A stretch of 15,162 nt of DNA from assembly GCA_964405235.1 (NCBI GenBank), contig CAYONG010000233.1, forward strand, positions 1 through 15,162, read 5' to 3'. The stretch comes from WS-11 sp964405235 (GTDB lineage Bacteria > Eisenbacteria > RBG-16-71-46). The notes beneath the pieces were generated by a model. It was not told the DNA's origin and made no database searches. It worked only from the letters and a program-made list of their open reading frames with translations. Shown in pieces: positions 1 to 7,465 of the stretch (its first letter is position 1; each line of letters opens with the position of its first letter). The position numbers and the translations under genes were made by a program.

Positions 1-325
1 CAGGATGTTCTCGGGCTTGATGTCGCGGTGGATCACGTGGTGGCGGTGGGCGTAGTCGAGCGCGCTCGCCACTTCGCGGGTGATGCGGACGGCGTCGTCG
101 ACCGGCAGCTGCTTCTCGCGAGTGAGCCGGTCGCGCAGCGATTCCCCCTCGACGTACGGCATGACGTAATAGAGAAGGCTGTCCAACTCACCGGAGTCGA
201 TGAGGCCGAGGATGTGGGGGTGCTGGAGGTTGGCGGTGACCTTGATCTCTTTCAGAAACCGCTCGGCGCCGATGACGGCGGCGAGCTCGGGACGGAGCAC
301 CTTGAGGGCGACCTTGCGGTCGTGC
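1..325 (-). repeat. Long direct repeat, copy in kinase A (partner 13441-13765)
   Basis: Bases 1-300 differ from 13441-13740 at 16 positions by my count (about 95% identity) with no gaps, and similarity stays high to about 325/13765. It encodes kinase residues about 35-143. Past 325 the two copies diverge sharply. Same orientation, 13.44 kb apart; the repeat may extend left beyond the window. Confidence 0.9.
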
Positions 326-429
326 TTGAGATCCTGAGCGAGGTAGACCGTAGCCATCCCGCCCGCTCCGAGCTCGCGCTCGATACGGTAGCGGTCGGCG
401 AGGCTTGCCCTGAGGCGCTCGATCGTCAT
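1..429 (-). CDS. Serine/threonine protein kinase, N-terminal part (kinase A; 3' end beyond the window)
   Basis: This gene starts at the ATG at 429 and runs off the left edge after 143 codons without a stop. The visible part is the N-terminal lobe and start of the C-lobe of a Hanks-type kinase: glycine loop ELGAGGMATVYLAQD, VALKVL with the ATP-binding lysine, helix-C Glu in LKEIKVT, hinge YYVMPYVEGESL and catalytic loop HRDIKPENIL. It probably phosphorylates Ser/Thr on cytoplasmic proteins; the sensor tail is outside the window. Codons from about 35 onward are nearly identical in DNA to kinase D at 13441-13765, while the first 34 codons and the upstream leader match kinases B and C, so the gene looks mosaic. 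The Shine-Dalgarno seen in kinase B (GGAG, 8 nt spacing) is GGAC here. It lies 52 bp downstream of the PIN toxin on the same strand. Family assignment is certain; the tail is unknown. Confidence 0.95.
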   Translation of the reverse strand, partial: MTIERLRASLADRYRIERELGAGGMATVYLAQDLKHDRKVALKVLRPELAAVIGAERFLKEIKVTANLQHPHILGLIDSGELDSLLYYVMPYVEGESLRDRLTREKQLPVDDAVRITREVASALDYAHRHHVIHRDIKPENIL

Positions 430-444
430 GAAGCGAAGTCCGAA

Positions 445-458
445 GCCGAAGGGGCGGC
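445..458 (-). repeat. Conserved kinase leader element, short copy upstream of kinase A
   Basis: The 14-bp core GCCGAAGGGGCGGC recurs here, 15 bases before the kinase A start codon instead of 24, and is followed by a diverged version of the rest of the 27-bp leader. It sits between the PIN toxin stop and kinase A. Confidence 0.5.
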
Positions 459-481
459 CGCGAGGCCGGGTGAGGTACCCG

Positions 482-898
482 TCAAGGCACGAACCGATCG
501 AGAGCGACCAAACCGAGTCCCGCCACCCGGCTGAACTCCTTCCGGTTCAACGTGGCGAGCAGGTGTCCCTGGGCCAGGGCCGTGGCCCCGATGAGCAGGT
601 CGTGCGGTCCGATCACCGTGCCCTCCTGGACAAGGTGGGCCCAGAGCTCGGCATGCCGGCGCGCCTCGGCCAGTCCGAAGGGCAGAACCGGCATCAGGTC
701 GAGCAGCGCCTCGACGAAAGAGAAGCGCCTGGCGCGAACCCCCGGATCGGCGGCGCGGTGACAGCCGTGCAGCAGCTCGGCGGCGGTGATGGCGGCAATG
801 GCAACCGGCGCGTCTCCCAGCGATTCGAGGAACGGCTCCAACCGGACGGTTCCCCGCTCGGCGGCCACCAGTACGGAGGTATCGAGGATCACTCCCAC
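482..898 (-). CDS. PIN-domain ribonuclease toxin (VapC-like)
   Basis: The product is a 138-residue single PIN domain, the usual size for VapC toxins, which cut RNA (often tRNA or rRNA) with Mg2+/Mn2+. The expected acidic residues are visible: Asp6 in ILDTSVLV, Glu41 in AAELLHG, Asp100 in GPHDLLIGATAL and the polar fourth position Asn118 in ATLNRKEF. Start choice: a GTG at 898 has an AAGGGTGG Shine-Dalgarno 7 nt upstream, inside the antitoxin gene. A second GTG at 892 overlaps the antitoxin stop as GTGA and would give VILDTS as N-terminus, so the true start could be 6 bases shorter. The gene overlaps the RHH antitoxin by about 10 bp, so it should be translationally coupled and controlled by the antitoxin. 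RNA target unknown. Confidence 0.9.
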   Translation of the reverse strand: MGVILDTSVLVAAERGTVRLEPFLESLGDAPVAIAAITAAELLHGCHRAADPGVRARRFSFVEALLDLMPVLPFGLAEARRHAELWAHLVQEGTVIGPHDLLIGATALAQGHLLATLNRKEFSRVAGLGLVALDRFVP

Positions 899-1179
899 GA
901 TGGCGCCACCCTTGGCAGCGCATCGCGTCCTGACATGATGTCCGCCGCGAGCCCCGCCGCCTCCTCGGGGTACAGGCGGGGCAGCGTGCGCCAGCGCCGT
1001 GCGAGATCGCGCGCGGACAGGCCGTGGGTCGCCGGCGCCTCCCCGCCAGGCGCTGCGAGATACCGGGCCACCGCTTCACGCGCCACCTGTGACTTGGGCA
1101 CGCCATGGGCCGCGGCCCACCGCGTCAGCAGGCGGGCCAGCCCCGCGGGCAGGCGAAGTGTGAGGTGTGAGTCCTTCAT
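889..1179 (-). CDS. Ribbon-helix-helix (CopG-like) antitoxin partner of the PIN toxin
   Basis: A 96-residue protein beginning with a typical RHH fold: beta strand DSHLTLRLP (residues 3-11), helix LARLLTRWAAAHG, then SQVAREAVARYLAA. The dimeric RHH binds DNA, and the C-terminal 45 residues (THGLSARDLARRW and beyond) are the likely toxin-neutralising segment. It precedes and overlaps the PIN toxin, the standard antitoxin-first order, and should autorepress the operon. No Shine-Dalgarno precedes the ATG at 1179. Instead a promoter places the predicted transcription start at or next to the A of the ATG, suggesting leaderless translation. An out-of-frame ATG at 1198 is ignored. The pair sits between kinase B and kinase A on the same strand, 91 bp after the kinase B stop. 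Confidence 0.88.
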   Translation of the reverse strand: MKDSHLTLRLPAGLARLLTRWAAAHGVPKSQVAREAVARYLAAPGGEAPATHGLSARDLARRWRTLPRLYPEEAAGLAADIMSGRDALPRVAPSWE

Positions 1180-1202
1180 GTGTTACAATGTAGTTCATGT
1201 GT
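1175..1202. promoter_or_regulatory. Candidate operator: palindrome flanked by 9-bp direct repeats
   Basis: A 9-bp inverted repeat TACAATGTA (1184-1192) covers the -10 box. It is bracketed by two copies of TTCATGTGT, at 1175-1183 and 1194-1202, starting 19 bp apart (about two helical turns). The left copy contains the antitoxin start codon. RHH antitoxins often bind such repeated short sites cooperatively, so occupancy here would block RNA polymerase. Binding is inferred, the repeats are seen. Confidence 0.45.
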
Positions 1203-1215
1203 GTTGCGCCATCAA
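1187..1215 (-). promoter_or_regulatory. Promoter of the RHH-PIN operon, predicted leaderless
   Basis: Read on the minus strand there is TTGATG at 1215-1210, a 17-base spacer, and TACATT at 1192-1187. These match the sigma-70 consensus at 4/6 positions each with ideal spacing. Counting 6-8 bases downstream from the -10 puts +1 at about 1181-1179, the first base of the antitoxin start codon, which agrees with the absence of a ribosome binding site. This is an AT-rich island in otherwise GC-rich DNA. Confidence 0.5.
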
Positions 1216-1270
1216 GCCGGCCAGCACGCTCGGCACCTGTGATGCAGGGCCGGACAATGATTCATCGGAC

Positions 1271-3925
1271 TCACTTCGGCGCGCTCGCCAGCAGCTTCAC
1301 GAAGCGGGGATCGTTCCGGAGCGAGGCGAACTCCGGACTGAGGCGGATGGCGCCCGCCTTCCAGAGCGAAGGGAGGGCCACCAGCTCCTTGAGATGGGCG
1401 AGGGCCGAATCGGCGTGCCCAGCCATGGCATGCGCTTTCGCGAGCATCGCGAGGTGATCCGGTCCATCCACGTGATCGATCGAGGCGGGCAACATCTCCA
1501 CCGCGCGCCGCGCCTCCCGCACCGCATCCTCGGGGCGCCCCCGGAGCAGTGCCGCCCGGGCCATCCAGTTGTGCCAATTCGGTTCGGCGGTGTCACGCTG
1601 CGCCAACCGGCCGGTGATGGACCAGGCGGCGTCGGCGTAGCCGGTCGCTCCGGCCGCGTCACCCCCGGCACGCGCGAGTGCCGCCTTCATGGTCATCATC
1701 GCCGCCGAATCGGACGGCAGGTCGCTCGCGATCGAGCCGGCGAGGAGCCGCACCCGGAGTTCTGGATCGGCCGCCGTCGCGATGAGCAACTGGCGACCGT
1801 AGTGATCGCCGTTCAGGAACCAGGACGCGAATCCCTTGCCGAGCGCCGCCTCGCTCCGGTGGATGACCTCCCTGATCCGATCAGGATTGCCGTCCCCGAT
1901 CCGCGCGGTGGTCCAATCCTGCCAGAGCTGGCTCAGCAGCGGGGCGAGGAGCACAGCCCGCTCGAAGTATTGCTCGGAGGCTCCCGCCGGTTGGATGTAG
2001 GTGAGGGTGTTCGCCAGGTCATCGAGGGCGACGGGATTGCGCGGGTCGAGATCCACCTCCCGGCGCATCGTCGCGATCGCCTCGTCCCAGCGCCCGCTGC
2101 GGCGCGCCACATACGAATACGGCAGCAGCAGCTTGACGTCGTTGGGCCGCGCCCGGAGCGCCTGGTCCAGCTCGCGCCGCGCGCTCTCATAATCGCGGTG
2201 CCCCCAGTACCGGACATAGGCCACCGCCAAGTGGGTTTCGGGAAGATTGGGCGCCAGCGACTGCGCCCGCAGGGCGGCGGCGGTGCCCTGCGCCAGCCGC
2301 GCCGCGGTGCGGTCTGAGAAGCTCCAGTAGATGACCATGTAGGCGTACGAGAGCCGCGCCCAGGCGAGGCCGAACGACGGATCGAGCGTCACGGCCTGCT
2401 GGAACAGCGCCGCGGCAGGGCGTGCGTCGTAGTCCGAAAGCTCGGCCCGTTGTAGCAGCGCCTCCCCCTGGAGATAGGCGTCGTACGCCGCGGCATTGGT
2501 GGTGGGACGCGCACCGGCCATCGCGCTGTCCTGAGGCGTGAGCGCCAGGTTGAGCGCCTGCGACACCTCCCCCGCAATCCGGCTCTGCACCGCGAAGGCA
2601 TCGGCGGGATCGGCATCGAAAGACTGCTCCCATGCCGTGGTGCCGTCTTCGACTCGAATGAGCTCGGGGCTCACCCGCACTTGCGCCGCCCGACCGGCAC
2701 CTGCCTCCTGCCACCGGACCCGGCCCGTGAGGAGGTATTGCACTCCCAGTTCCTTCCCGATCTGCTGCGGCGTGCTTTTCGCCCCGCGGTACGCCTCGGA
2801 GCTGGTGCGCGCGACGACCCGGAGCCCCGACAGCCCGGTGAGCCGGGTGCGCACCTCGTCCACCAATCCCTCGGCGAAGTAGGCCTGATCCGCCGGGCCC
2901 AAATTCTCGAAGGGAACGACCACGAGGCGCGTCGGGCCCGCGGCGGCGGCGGGCCCCGCCTGGCGGCGCCACGCCCAGAGCCCGCCGAGCGCCGCCACCA
3001 GGAGTAGCCCGGAGATCACGTACACCGACGTCCGCGAACGGCGTACCGCCCGATGCGGGGCGGTCCCCGCCGGCGTAATCCCGCCGCTCGGCGTCGCCAA
3101 TTCCTCGAGTCGGTCGAGCAGCAGCTGGGCGCTCTGGGGCCGGTCGGCCGGTTTCTTCTCGAGGCAGCGCATCACGAGGTCGGCGAGGGGCGCCGGCACG
3201 GCGGCCCGGTGACGGGTCACCGCATCGGGCGCCTGGGTCACATGGGCGGCGATCACCTGCTGCGGCGTATTCCCGGTGAAGGGGGGCCGCCCGGTGAGCA
3301 GCTCGTAGGCGATGACACCCAGCGCGTAGAGGTCGGCTCGATGATCCACATGCGGATCGGCGGTCGCCTGTTCGGGGGCCATATAGGTGGGCGTACCCAG
3401 CGCCACACCGACGGTGGTGAGCGACTGCCGCCCCGTCGCCTCGCTCACCGCCTTGGCGACGCCGAAGTCCATCACCAGCGCGTGGCGGCCCGACAGCATG
3501 ATGTTTTCCGGCTTCACGTCCCGGTGCACCAGGCCACGCGCGTGGGCGTACGCGAGGGCGTCGGCCACCTCGCGGAGGATCCGCACTGCCTCGGCGACCG
3601 GGAGCTCCCCGTCGCGGACGAGTTTGGCCCGCAGGGTCTCCCCTTCGACGTAGGGCATCACGTAGAACAGGAAGCCGTCGGCCTCTCCCGAGTCGATCAG
3701 GGTCAGGATATGGGGGTGCTGCAGCTGCGCCGCGATGTGGACTTCCCGAAGGAAGCGGTCAGCGCCCAATGAGGCAGCAAGCTCCTGGCGGAGCACCTTG
3801 ATCGCCACCTTGCGGTCGTGTTTGAGATCCTGCGCCAGGTAGACGGTCGCCATGCCGCCCTGGCCAAGCTCGCGCTCGATGCGGTAGCGGTCGGCCAGGC
3901 TTGCCCTGAGGCGCTCGATCGTCAT
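1271..3925 (-). CDS. Membrane serine/threonine kinase with FlgO/TolB-N-like domain and TPR tail (kinase B)
   Basis: The product has 884 residues. The kinase domain spans about 14-275, with glycine loop GQGGMATVY (21-29), Lys43, helix-C Glu61, catalytic HRDVKPEN (134-141, Asp136), DFG 153-155 and APE 183-185, so all catalytic residues are present. A single transmembrane helix lies at about 299-319 (YVISGLLLVAALGGLWAW). Residues about 332-460 form a domain beginning RLVVVPFENLGP, like the FlgO or TolB N-terminal fold common in such kinases. From about 470 onward follow TPR-type helical repeats, for example AAALFQQAVTLDPSFGLAW and AIATMRREVDLDPRNPVAL. The start at 3925 has GGAG 8 nt upstream. 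It follows kinase C by 61 bp on the same strand, so co-transcription is likely. Stimulus and substrates unknown. Confidence 0.96.
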   Translation of the reverse strand: MTIERLRASLADRYRIERELGQGGMATVYLAQDLKHDRKVAIKVLRQELAASLGADRFLREVHIAAQLQHPHILTLIDSGEADGFLFYVMPYVEGETLRAKLVRDGELPVAEAVRILREVADALAYAHARGLVHRDVKPENIMLSGRHALVMDFGVAKAVSEATGRQSLTTVGVALGTPTYMAPEQATADPHVDHRADLYALGVIAYELLTGRPPFTGNTPQQVIAAHVTQAPDAVTRHRAAVPAPLADLVMRCLEKKPADRPQSAQLLLDRLEELATPSGGITPAGTAPHRAVRRSRTSVYVISGLLLVAALGGLWAWRRQAGPAAAAGPTRLVVVPFENLGPADQAYFAEGLVDEVRTRLTGLSGLRVVARTSSEAYRGAKSTPQQIGKELGVQYLLTGRVRWQEAGAGRAAQVRVSPELIRVEDGTTAWEQSFDADPADAFAVQSRIAGEVSQALNLALTPQDSAMAGARPTTNAAAYDAYLQGEALLQRAELSDYDARPAAALFQQAVTLDPSFGLAWARLSYAYMVIYWSFSDRTAARLAQGTAAALRAQSLAPNLPETHLAVAYVRYWGHRDYESARRELDQALRARPNDVKLLLPYSYVARRSGRWDEAIATMRREVDLDPRNPVALDDLANTLTYIQPAGASEQYFERAVLLAPLLSQLWQDWTTARIGDGNPDRIREVIHRSEAALGKGFASWFLNGDHYGRQLLIATAADPELRVRLLAGSIASDLPSDSAAMMTMKAALARAGGDAAGATGYADAAWSITGRLAQRDTAEPNWHNWMARAALLRGRPEDAVREARRAVEMLPASIDHVDGPDHLAMLAKAHAMAGHADSALAHLKELVALPSLWKAGAIRLSPEFASLRNDPRFVKLLASAPK

Positions 3926-3946
3926 GAAGCGATCTCCGAGCTTGAG

Positions 3947-3973
3947 GGCGCCGAAGGGGCGGCGGCGAGCCGG
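3947..3973 (-). repeat. Conserved kinase leader element, copy upstream of kinase B
   Basis: A 27-bp stretch, plus-strand core GCCGAAGGGGCGGC, is identical to 6720-6746 upstream of kinase C. In both cases the shared 14-bp core begins 24 bases before the start codon. It lies in the 61-bp gap between kinases C and B. It could form a small hairpin (CGCC-CCTTC-GGCG on the minus strand) or be inherited from gene duplication. Confidence 0.6.
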
Positions 3974-3986
3974 GCGACAGCATCGG

Positions 3987-6698
3987 TCACTGCTTCACCT
4001 TTGCGTGGAGTTCCTCGAACCAGTTGTCCACCAGCACAACCTGGTTCGCCGCCGTCGCCACGGAGTCCGCGATGGGGCGCAGCATCACGAACCGCCGGCC
4101 GTCCGGCGACACATCGTAGGCGCGGTACGACGGCGCGTGGGCGTAGTCCTGGGCGGCGAAGAGGGCGTGCGGCGCCTCGGCCGCGAACGCCGGCGTCGTC
4201 GTCACGGGCACCGCCATCACCTCGCCCGATGCAGCGCGGAAGAAGATCTCCCGCCCGCCGCGGCTCCAGAGCGGTTCATCGCCGCCGGCCGAGGATATCT
4301 GCCACCGGCCTTCGTCGGCCTTCGGGAAGGGGCGCACGTAGATCTCGGATCTCCCCGTCTCGTCCGACTGATACGCGATCCACCGGCCGTCCGGCGAAAG
4401 CGTCGCCGCCCGCTCGTCGAACTTCGGGGACGCCACGATGGGCGTCAGGGTGGTATCCACCCCCGGTCGGAAGCTCTGGATGTCCCGGCTCGGCAGGGTG
4501 GTGCGCACCACCAGCCACCGGCCGTCGTGCGACCAGAGCGCCTCCGCCAGCGACTTGTCGGAACCGAGCAGGCGGTCGGCGGCCCCGCTGCCGTCGGCAC
4601 GCTTCTGGTTGAGCGACGCGTTGTTGTTCCCCGGGTCGACGATGTACATGACGCTCCGGCCGTCCGGGCTCCAGGTCGGGCGGTACTTGAGAAACTCCTC
4701 GAACGTGAGCCGGGAGAGTGGGCCGTGATCCAGCTGCTTGATCCAGATGTCGGACGTCGGTTCGCCTGCGATGGCGACGGCCAGGCGGCGGCCGTCCGGC
4801 GAGAGGCTCATCCCGCCGTTGAACGGCCGGTCGAAGGTCCAGCCGGAATCGACGGGCGCGGCGACGCCCGCCCGGGTGACCCAGACCGGTCGAACCGTCT
4901 CCTTGATGTCCCGCGGCTCACCGGCGAGATAGACCAGTGTGCCGGCATTCGAGACGTCGTAGTCCACGAGGTACCCGAACTGCGTCGCCACGCCGGTGAT
5001 CACCGGCACCGCCACCCCGGTCGTCGCCAACTTGTCCTGGTCGAACGGCACCGCGACAAGCGACCCGTCGGCCCGGGCGATGAGGAGGTGCCCCGTGGTG
5101 AGGTATCGTGCCCGCAACCCACGCTGGAGAATCCGGTACCTGCCGGTCTTGAAGTCGAGGACCGCGATCTCGGTATCATTGACGCGGGTCGGCCCATACC
5201 AGACGGAGAACACCAGGCCCCGGTTGTTGGGAAGCACCGCCGGGCTGAGGTGAGCAAACTCGTGTCGCGTGGTGTCGAGGTTGGTGCGCACGGTCGGGAC
5301 GCCCCCGGTCACCGGGACACTCACAATGCCCGATCCCCCCCTCCGAAACCCGCCGGCCACGTAGATGACCTCGTCCGGCCCCCACGCCGTACCACTACTA
5401 CCTCCGTCAGAAACGAGTGAGTCGGCCACCACGGTCGGCAGAGCGTCATCCAGCGCGACCACCTTGAGCGCGCCGGGAGAAGTCACAAAGGCCACGTGTC
5501 GCCCGTCCACCGACCACGAGAGGCCCTGCGCACCGTCCGTGCCGGAGAGCGGGCGGGCGTGGAGCTGGTCCCGGTCCCGGATCCAGACCTGCCTCGATCC
5601 GCCCGTTCCGCCACCGACGTACGCAATACGGCTGCCGTCGGGACTGATGGCGAGGAGCTGCATCCCAGTGCTCGCGACCGCTTCCGTACCGGTCATCGCG
5701 AGCGCGTAGCGACGGACCTGCTCGCCGGCACCGGTCCGGGCCCGGGACCATAGCCACGCCCCGGCGAGGGCCGTGAAGCTCCAGAGCAGCCACCCGGTCA
5801 GGGCGAGCCCGGTCCACCGGGGGCCGGCGGCGTGGGCCGAGGCGGCCATCGAGGTCGTCCGCGACGCGTACCCCGGGTCGGTCAGCGCGTCGGCAAACTC
5901 CTTCGCGGTGGCGAACCGGTCGGCGGGAAGCTTCTCCAGTGCCTTGGCCACCGCCGCCGAGACGTTGGGCGGCACCGACTTCCGGAGCGCCGTCAGGGGC
6001 TGCACCGGTTCGGCGATGATCTTCATGATGATCTGCTGCGCCGATCCGCCGAGGTGCGGCGGCTGACCCGCGAGCATCTCGTACAGCACGCTCGCCAGCG
6101 AATAGACGTCGGAGCGGGCGGTGATCTCTTTCTCCGCCGTTGCCTGCTCGGGACTCATGTAGTGCGGTGTGCCGAGCGAGAGGCCCGTCTCGGTCATCCG
6201 CCCGCCCGCCGCGGCACTCAGCGCCAGGGCGATCCCGAAGTCGGCCACCATCGGCCGGCCATCGTGCAGCAGGATGTTCTCCGGCTTGATGTCGCGATGG
6301 ATCACACCGTGGCGGTGCGCGTAGTCGAGCGCGTCGGCCACCTCCGTGGTGATCTTGACCGCCTCCTCGATGCCGAGCTGGGTCTCGCGATTCAGCTTGT
6401 CGCGAAGCGTCTCCCCTTCGACATAGGGCATCACGTAGTAGAGGAAGGAATCCGCCATCCCGGAGTCGAACAGGGGAAGGATGTGCGGATGTTGGAGCGC
6501 GGCGGTGGTCTTGATCTCGACCACGAAGCGGTCGGCGCCGAGCACGGCGGCGAGCTCTGGCTTGAGGACTTTCACCGCGACCTTGCGGTCGTGTTTGAGA
6601 TCCTGGGCCAGGTAGACCGTGGCCATGCCGCCCTGGCCCAGCTCGCGCTCGATGCGGTAGCGGTCGGCGAGGCTTGCCCTGAGGCGCTCGAGGATCAT
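3987..6698 (-). CDS. Membrane serine/threonine kinase with WD40/TolB-like propeller tail (kinase C)
   Basis: The product has 903 residues. The kinase domain (about 14-272) has glycine loop GQGGMATVY (21-29), Lys43, Glu61, HRDIKPEN (134-141), DFG 153-155 and SPE 182-184 in place of APE, so it should be active. One transmembrane helix lies at about 296-318 (TGLALTGWLLWSFTALAGAW). Residues about 330-890 form a beta-propeller with repeated SPDGR-type turns: ISPDGSRIAYVG, LSPDGRRLAVAI, WSPDGRSVMYIV, LSPDGRWIAYQS and VSPDGRRFVML. The C-terminus NWFEELHAKVKQ is shared with kinase D. The topology suggests an extracytoplasmic propeller sensing a ligand or cell-wall state. The start at 6698 is supported by GGAG 7 nt upstream. 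It is the first complete kinase of the C-B tandem. Ligand unknown. Confidence 0.96.
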   Translation of the reverse strand: MILERLRASLADRYRIERELGQGGMATVYLAQDLKHDRKVAVKVLKPELAAVLGADRFVVEIKTTAALQHPHILPLFDSGMADSFLYYVMPYVEGETLRDKLNRETQLGIEEAVKITTEVADALDYAHRHGVIHRDIKPENILLHDGRPMVADFGIALALSAAAGGRMTETGLSLGTPHYMSPEQATAEKEITARSDVYSLASVLYEMLAGQPPHLGGSAQQIIMKIIAEPVQPLTALRKSVPPNVSAAVAKALEKLPADRFATAKEFADALTDPGYASRTTSMAASAHAAGPRWTGLALTGWLLWSFTALAGAWLWSRARTGAGEQVRRYALAMTGTEAVASTGMQLLAISPDGSRIAYVGGGTGGSRQVWIRDRDQLHARPLSGTDGAQGLSWSVDGRHVAFVTSPGALKVVALDDALPTVVADSLVSDGGSSGTAWGPDEVIYVAGGFRRGGSGIVSVPVTGGVPTVRTNLDTTRHEFAHLSPAVLPNNRGLVFSVWYGPTRVNDTEIAVLDFKTGRYRILQRGLRARYLTTGHLLIARADGSLVAVPFDQDKLATTGVAVPVITGVATQFGYLVDYDVSNAGTLVYLAGEPRDIKETVRPVWVTRAGVAAPVDSGWTFDRPFNGGMSLSPDGRRLAVAIAGEPTSDIWIKQLDHGPLSRLTFEEFLKYRPTWSPDGRSVMYIVDPGNNNASLNQKRADGSGAADRLLGSDKSLAEALWSHDGRWLVVRTTLPSRDIQSFRPGVDTTLTPIVASPKFDERAATLSPDGRWIAYQSDETGRSEIYVRPFPKADEGRWQISSAGGDEPLWSRGGREIFFRAASGEVMAVPVTTTPAFAAEAPHALFAAQDYAHAPSYRAYDVSPDGRRFVMLRPIADSVATAANQVVLVDNWFEELHAKVKQ

Positions 6699-6719
6699 CT
6701 CGCGGCTCCAGGGAGCGGT

Positions 6720-6746
6720 GGCGCCGAAGGGGCGGCGGCGAGCCGG
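6720..6746 (-). repeat. Conserved kinase leader element, copy upstream of kinase C
   Basis: This 27-bp stretch is identical to 3947-3973 upstream of kinase B, at the same distance from the kinase start codon. It lies between the kinase C start and the kinase debris at 6768-6930. Confidence 0.6.
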
Positions 6747-6767
6747 TGGGCAACTGTCATGCAGGTC

Positions 6768-6930
6768 TCACCGGACTGATCCGCGCAGGCGCTCTCGGAG
6801 CTCGCTCAACCAGCCATAGACGACATGGAGCGGTCGCCATGCCGCCCTGACCAAGCTGCTTCTCGAACCGCCCGATTGTCCCCGCATCGCCACGAGCAAG
6901 GCGCGCGCCTCCCTGACCCGGCCTGAGCGA
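6768..6930 (-). pseudogene. Kinase remnant: glycine-loop fragment joined out of frame to a kinase-like C-terminus
   Basis: On the minus strand, bases 6885-6835 read AGTIGRFEKQLGQGGMAT, clearly a kinase glycine loop, and then lose similarity. In a different frame immediately downstream, 6824-6768 reads VVYGWLSELRERLRGSVR followed by TGA, which resembles the kinase C tail VLVDNWFEELHAKVKQ. The simplest reading is a kinase gene that lost nearly all of its interior and one reading frame. The glycine-loop part is convincing; the C-terminal match is weaker. The left boundary of homology above about 6885 is unclear. It fills the otherwise gene-free gap between kinase C and the RelE toxin. Confidence 0.55.
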
Positions 6931-6932
6931 CC

Positions 6933-7193
6933 TCATCGATAGATGTCCTTCCGGTGCCCGATCTTGAGAATGATGATCACCAGCGTTCTGCCCGCGACGC
7001 TGTAGATGATCCGGTACACCCCGACCCGGACGCGGAATACGTCGTCGTAGCCGGTGAGCTTGCGCGATCCCGGGGGATGCGGCTCCTCCCCCAACGCGAG
7101 CATCGCCCGGGCCACCCGGCGCCGATCGTCCGCCGGCAGCTTCCGCAGCTGCCGCTCGGCGGTGCGACTGATCTCGAGCCTATGTCGAGCCAT
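6933..7193 (-). CDS. RelE/ParE-superfamily toxin
   Basis: An 86-residue protein with the RelE/ParE pattern: helical N-terminus LEISRTAERQLRKLPADDRRRVARAM, then LTGYDDVFRVRVGVYRIIYSVAGRTLVIIILKIGHRKDIYR. The GVYRIIY strand and the terminal GHR-x3-YR motif are hallmarks; the basic and Tyr residues in these strands are those used by ribosome-dependent mRNA-cleaving members. Whether it acts as a RelE-type RNase or a ParE-type gyrase poison cannot be told from sequence alone. It overlaps the upstream RHH antitoxin by 14 bp, so translation is coupled. Its antitoxin is RHH rather than a RelB/AbrB or HTH type. Kinase debris lies directly downstream. Confidence 0.9.
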   Translation of the reverse strand: MARHRLEISRTAERQLRKLPADDRRRVARAMLALGEEPHPPGSRKLTGYDDVFRVRVGVYRIIYSVAGRTLVIIILKIGHRKDIYR

Positions 7194-7404
7194 CGAGCTT
7201 GAGCTCGGCCAACACGTCGGCGAGCGGCCGGGTCGGCTCGTGCCGGATGGCCTTGAGATCCTCGACGTCCTCGAGCTCCTCGAGGCGATCGAGCACGGCT
7301 TCCTGGATGAAGTGGTTCATCACGATGCCGCGCGAGCGACACACCTGGTCGAGGACTCGCTTGAGCCGGGCGTCAATGCGGGCACTGATCTGGACGGTGG
7401 ACAT
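7180..7404 (-). CDS. Ribbon-helix-helix antitoxin partner of the RelE/ParE toxin
   Basis: A 74-residue protein with a short RHH module: strand TVQISARIDARL (residues 3-14), helix KRVLDQVCRSRG, then VMNHFIQEAVLDRLEELEDV. The tail (ADVLAELKLDGST) is the probable toxin-binding part. It precedes and overlaps the toxin gene, as expected for a type II pair, and should bind its own promoter. No good Shine-Dalgarno is seen before the ATG at 7404. It is the first minus-strand gene next to the divergent plus-strand exported-protein operon, 264 bp away. Confidence 0.87.
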   Translation of the reverse strand: MSTVQISARIDARLKRVLDQVCRSRGIVMNHFIQEAVLDRLEELEDVEDLKAIRHEPTRPLADVLAELKLDGST

Positions 7405-7412
7405 TGGGGCTC

Positions 7413-7438
7413 GCTATCAAATGGTAGCAGAAACTATA
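7413..7438 (-). promoter_or_regulatory. Candidate -10 box and operator of the RHH-RelE operon
   Basis: On the minus strand a TATAGT -10 candidate (7438-7433) lies about 29 bases before the antitoxin ATG in a local AT-rich island; no convincing -35 is visible. Between it and the start codon is an imperfect inverted repeat, GCTATCA-AA-TGGTAGC at 7413-7428 (6 of 7 arm positions pair), covering the expected transcription start. This is the likely autoregulatory site of the RHH protein. The palindrome is seen, its use is inferred. Confidence 0.38.
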
Positions 7439-7465
7439 CAACGATATTACGGCTCGCGCCAGCGC

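Noticed and set aside
428..2317. 629-codon open frame on the plus strand
   Set aside because: It is antisense to the toxin-antitoxin pair and kinase B, shows no domain pattern and has Arg/Gly/Pro/His-rich composition typical of shadow frames in GC-rich DNA.
3924..5420. 498-codon plus-strand frame opposite kinase C
   Set aside because: Arises from the high GC3 of the kinase gene; no motifs.
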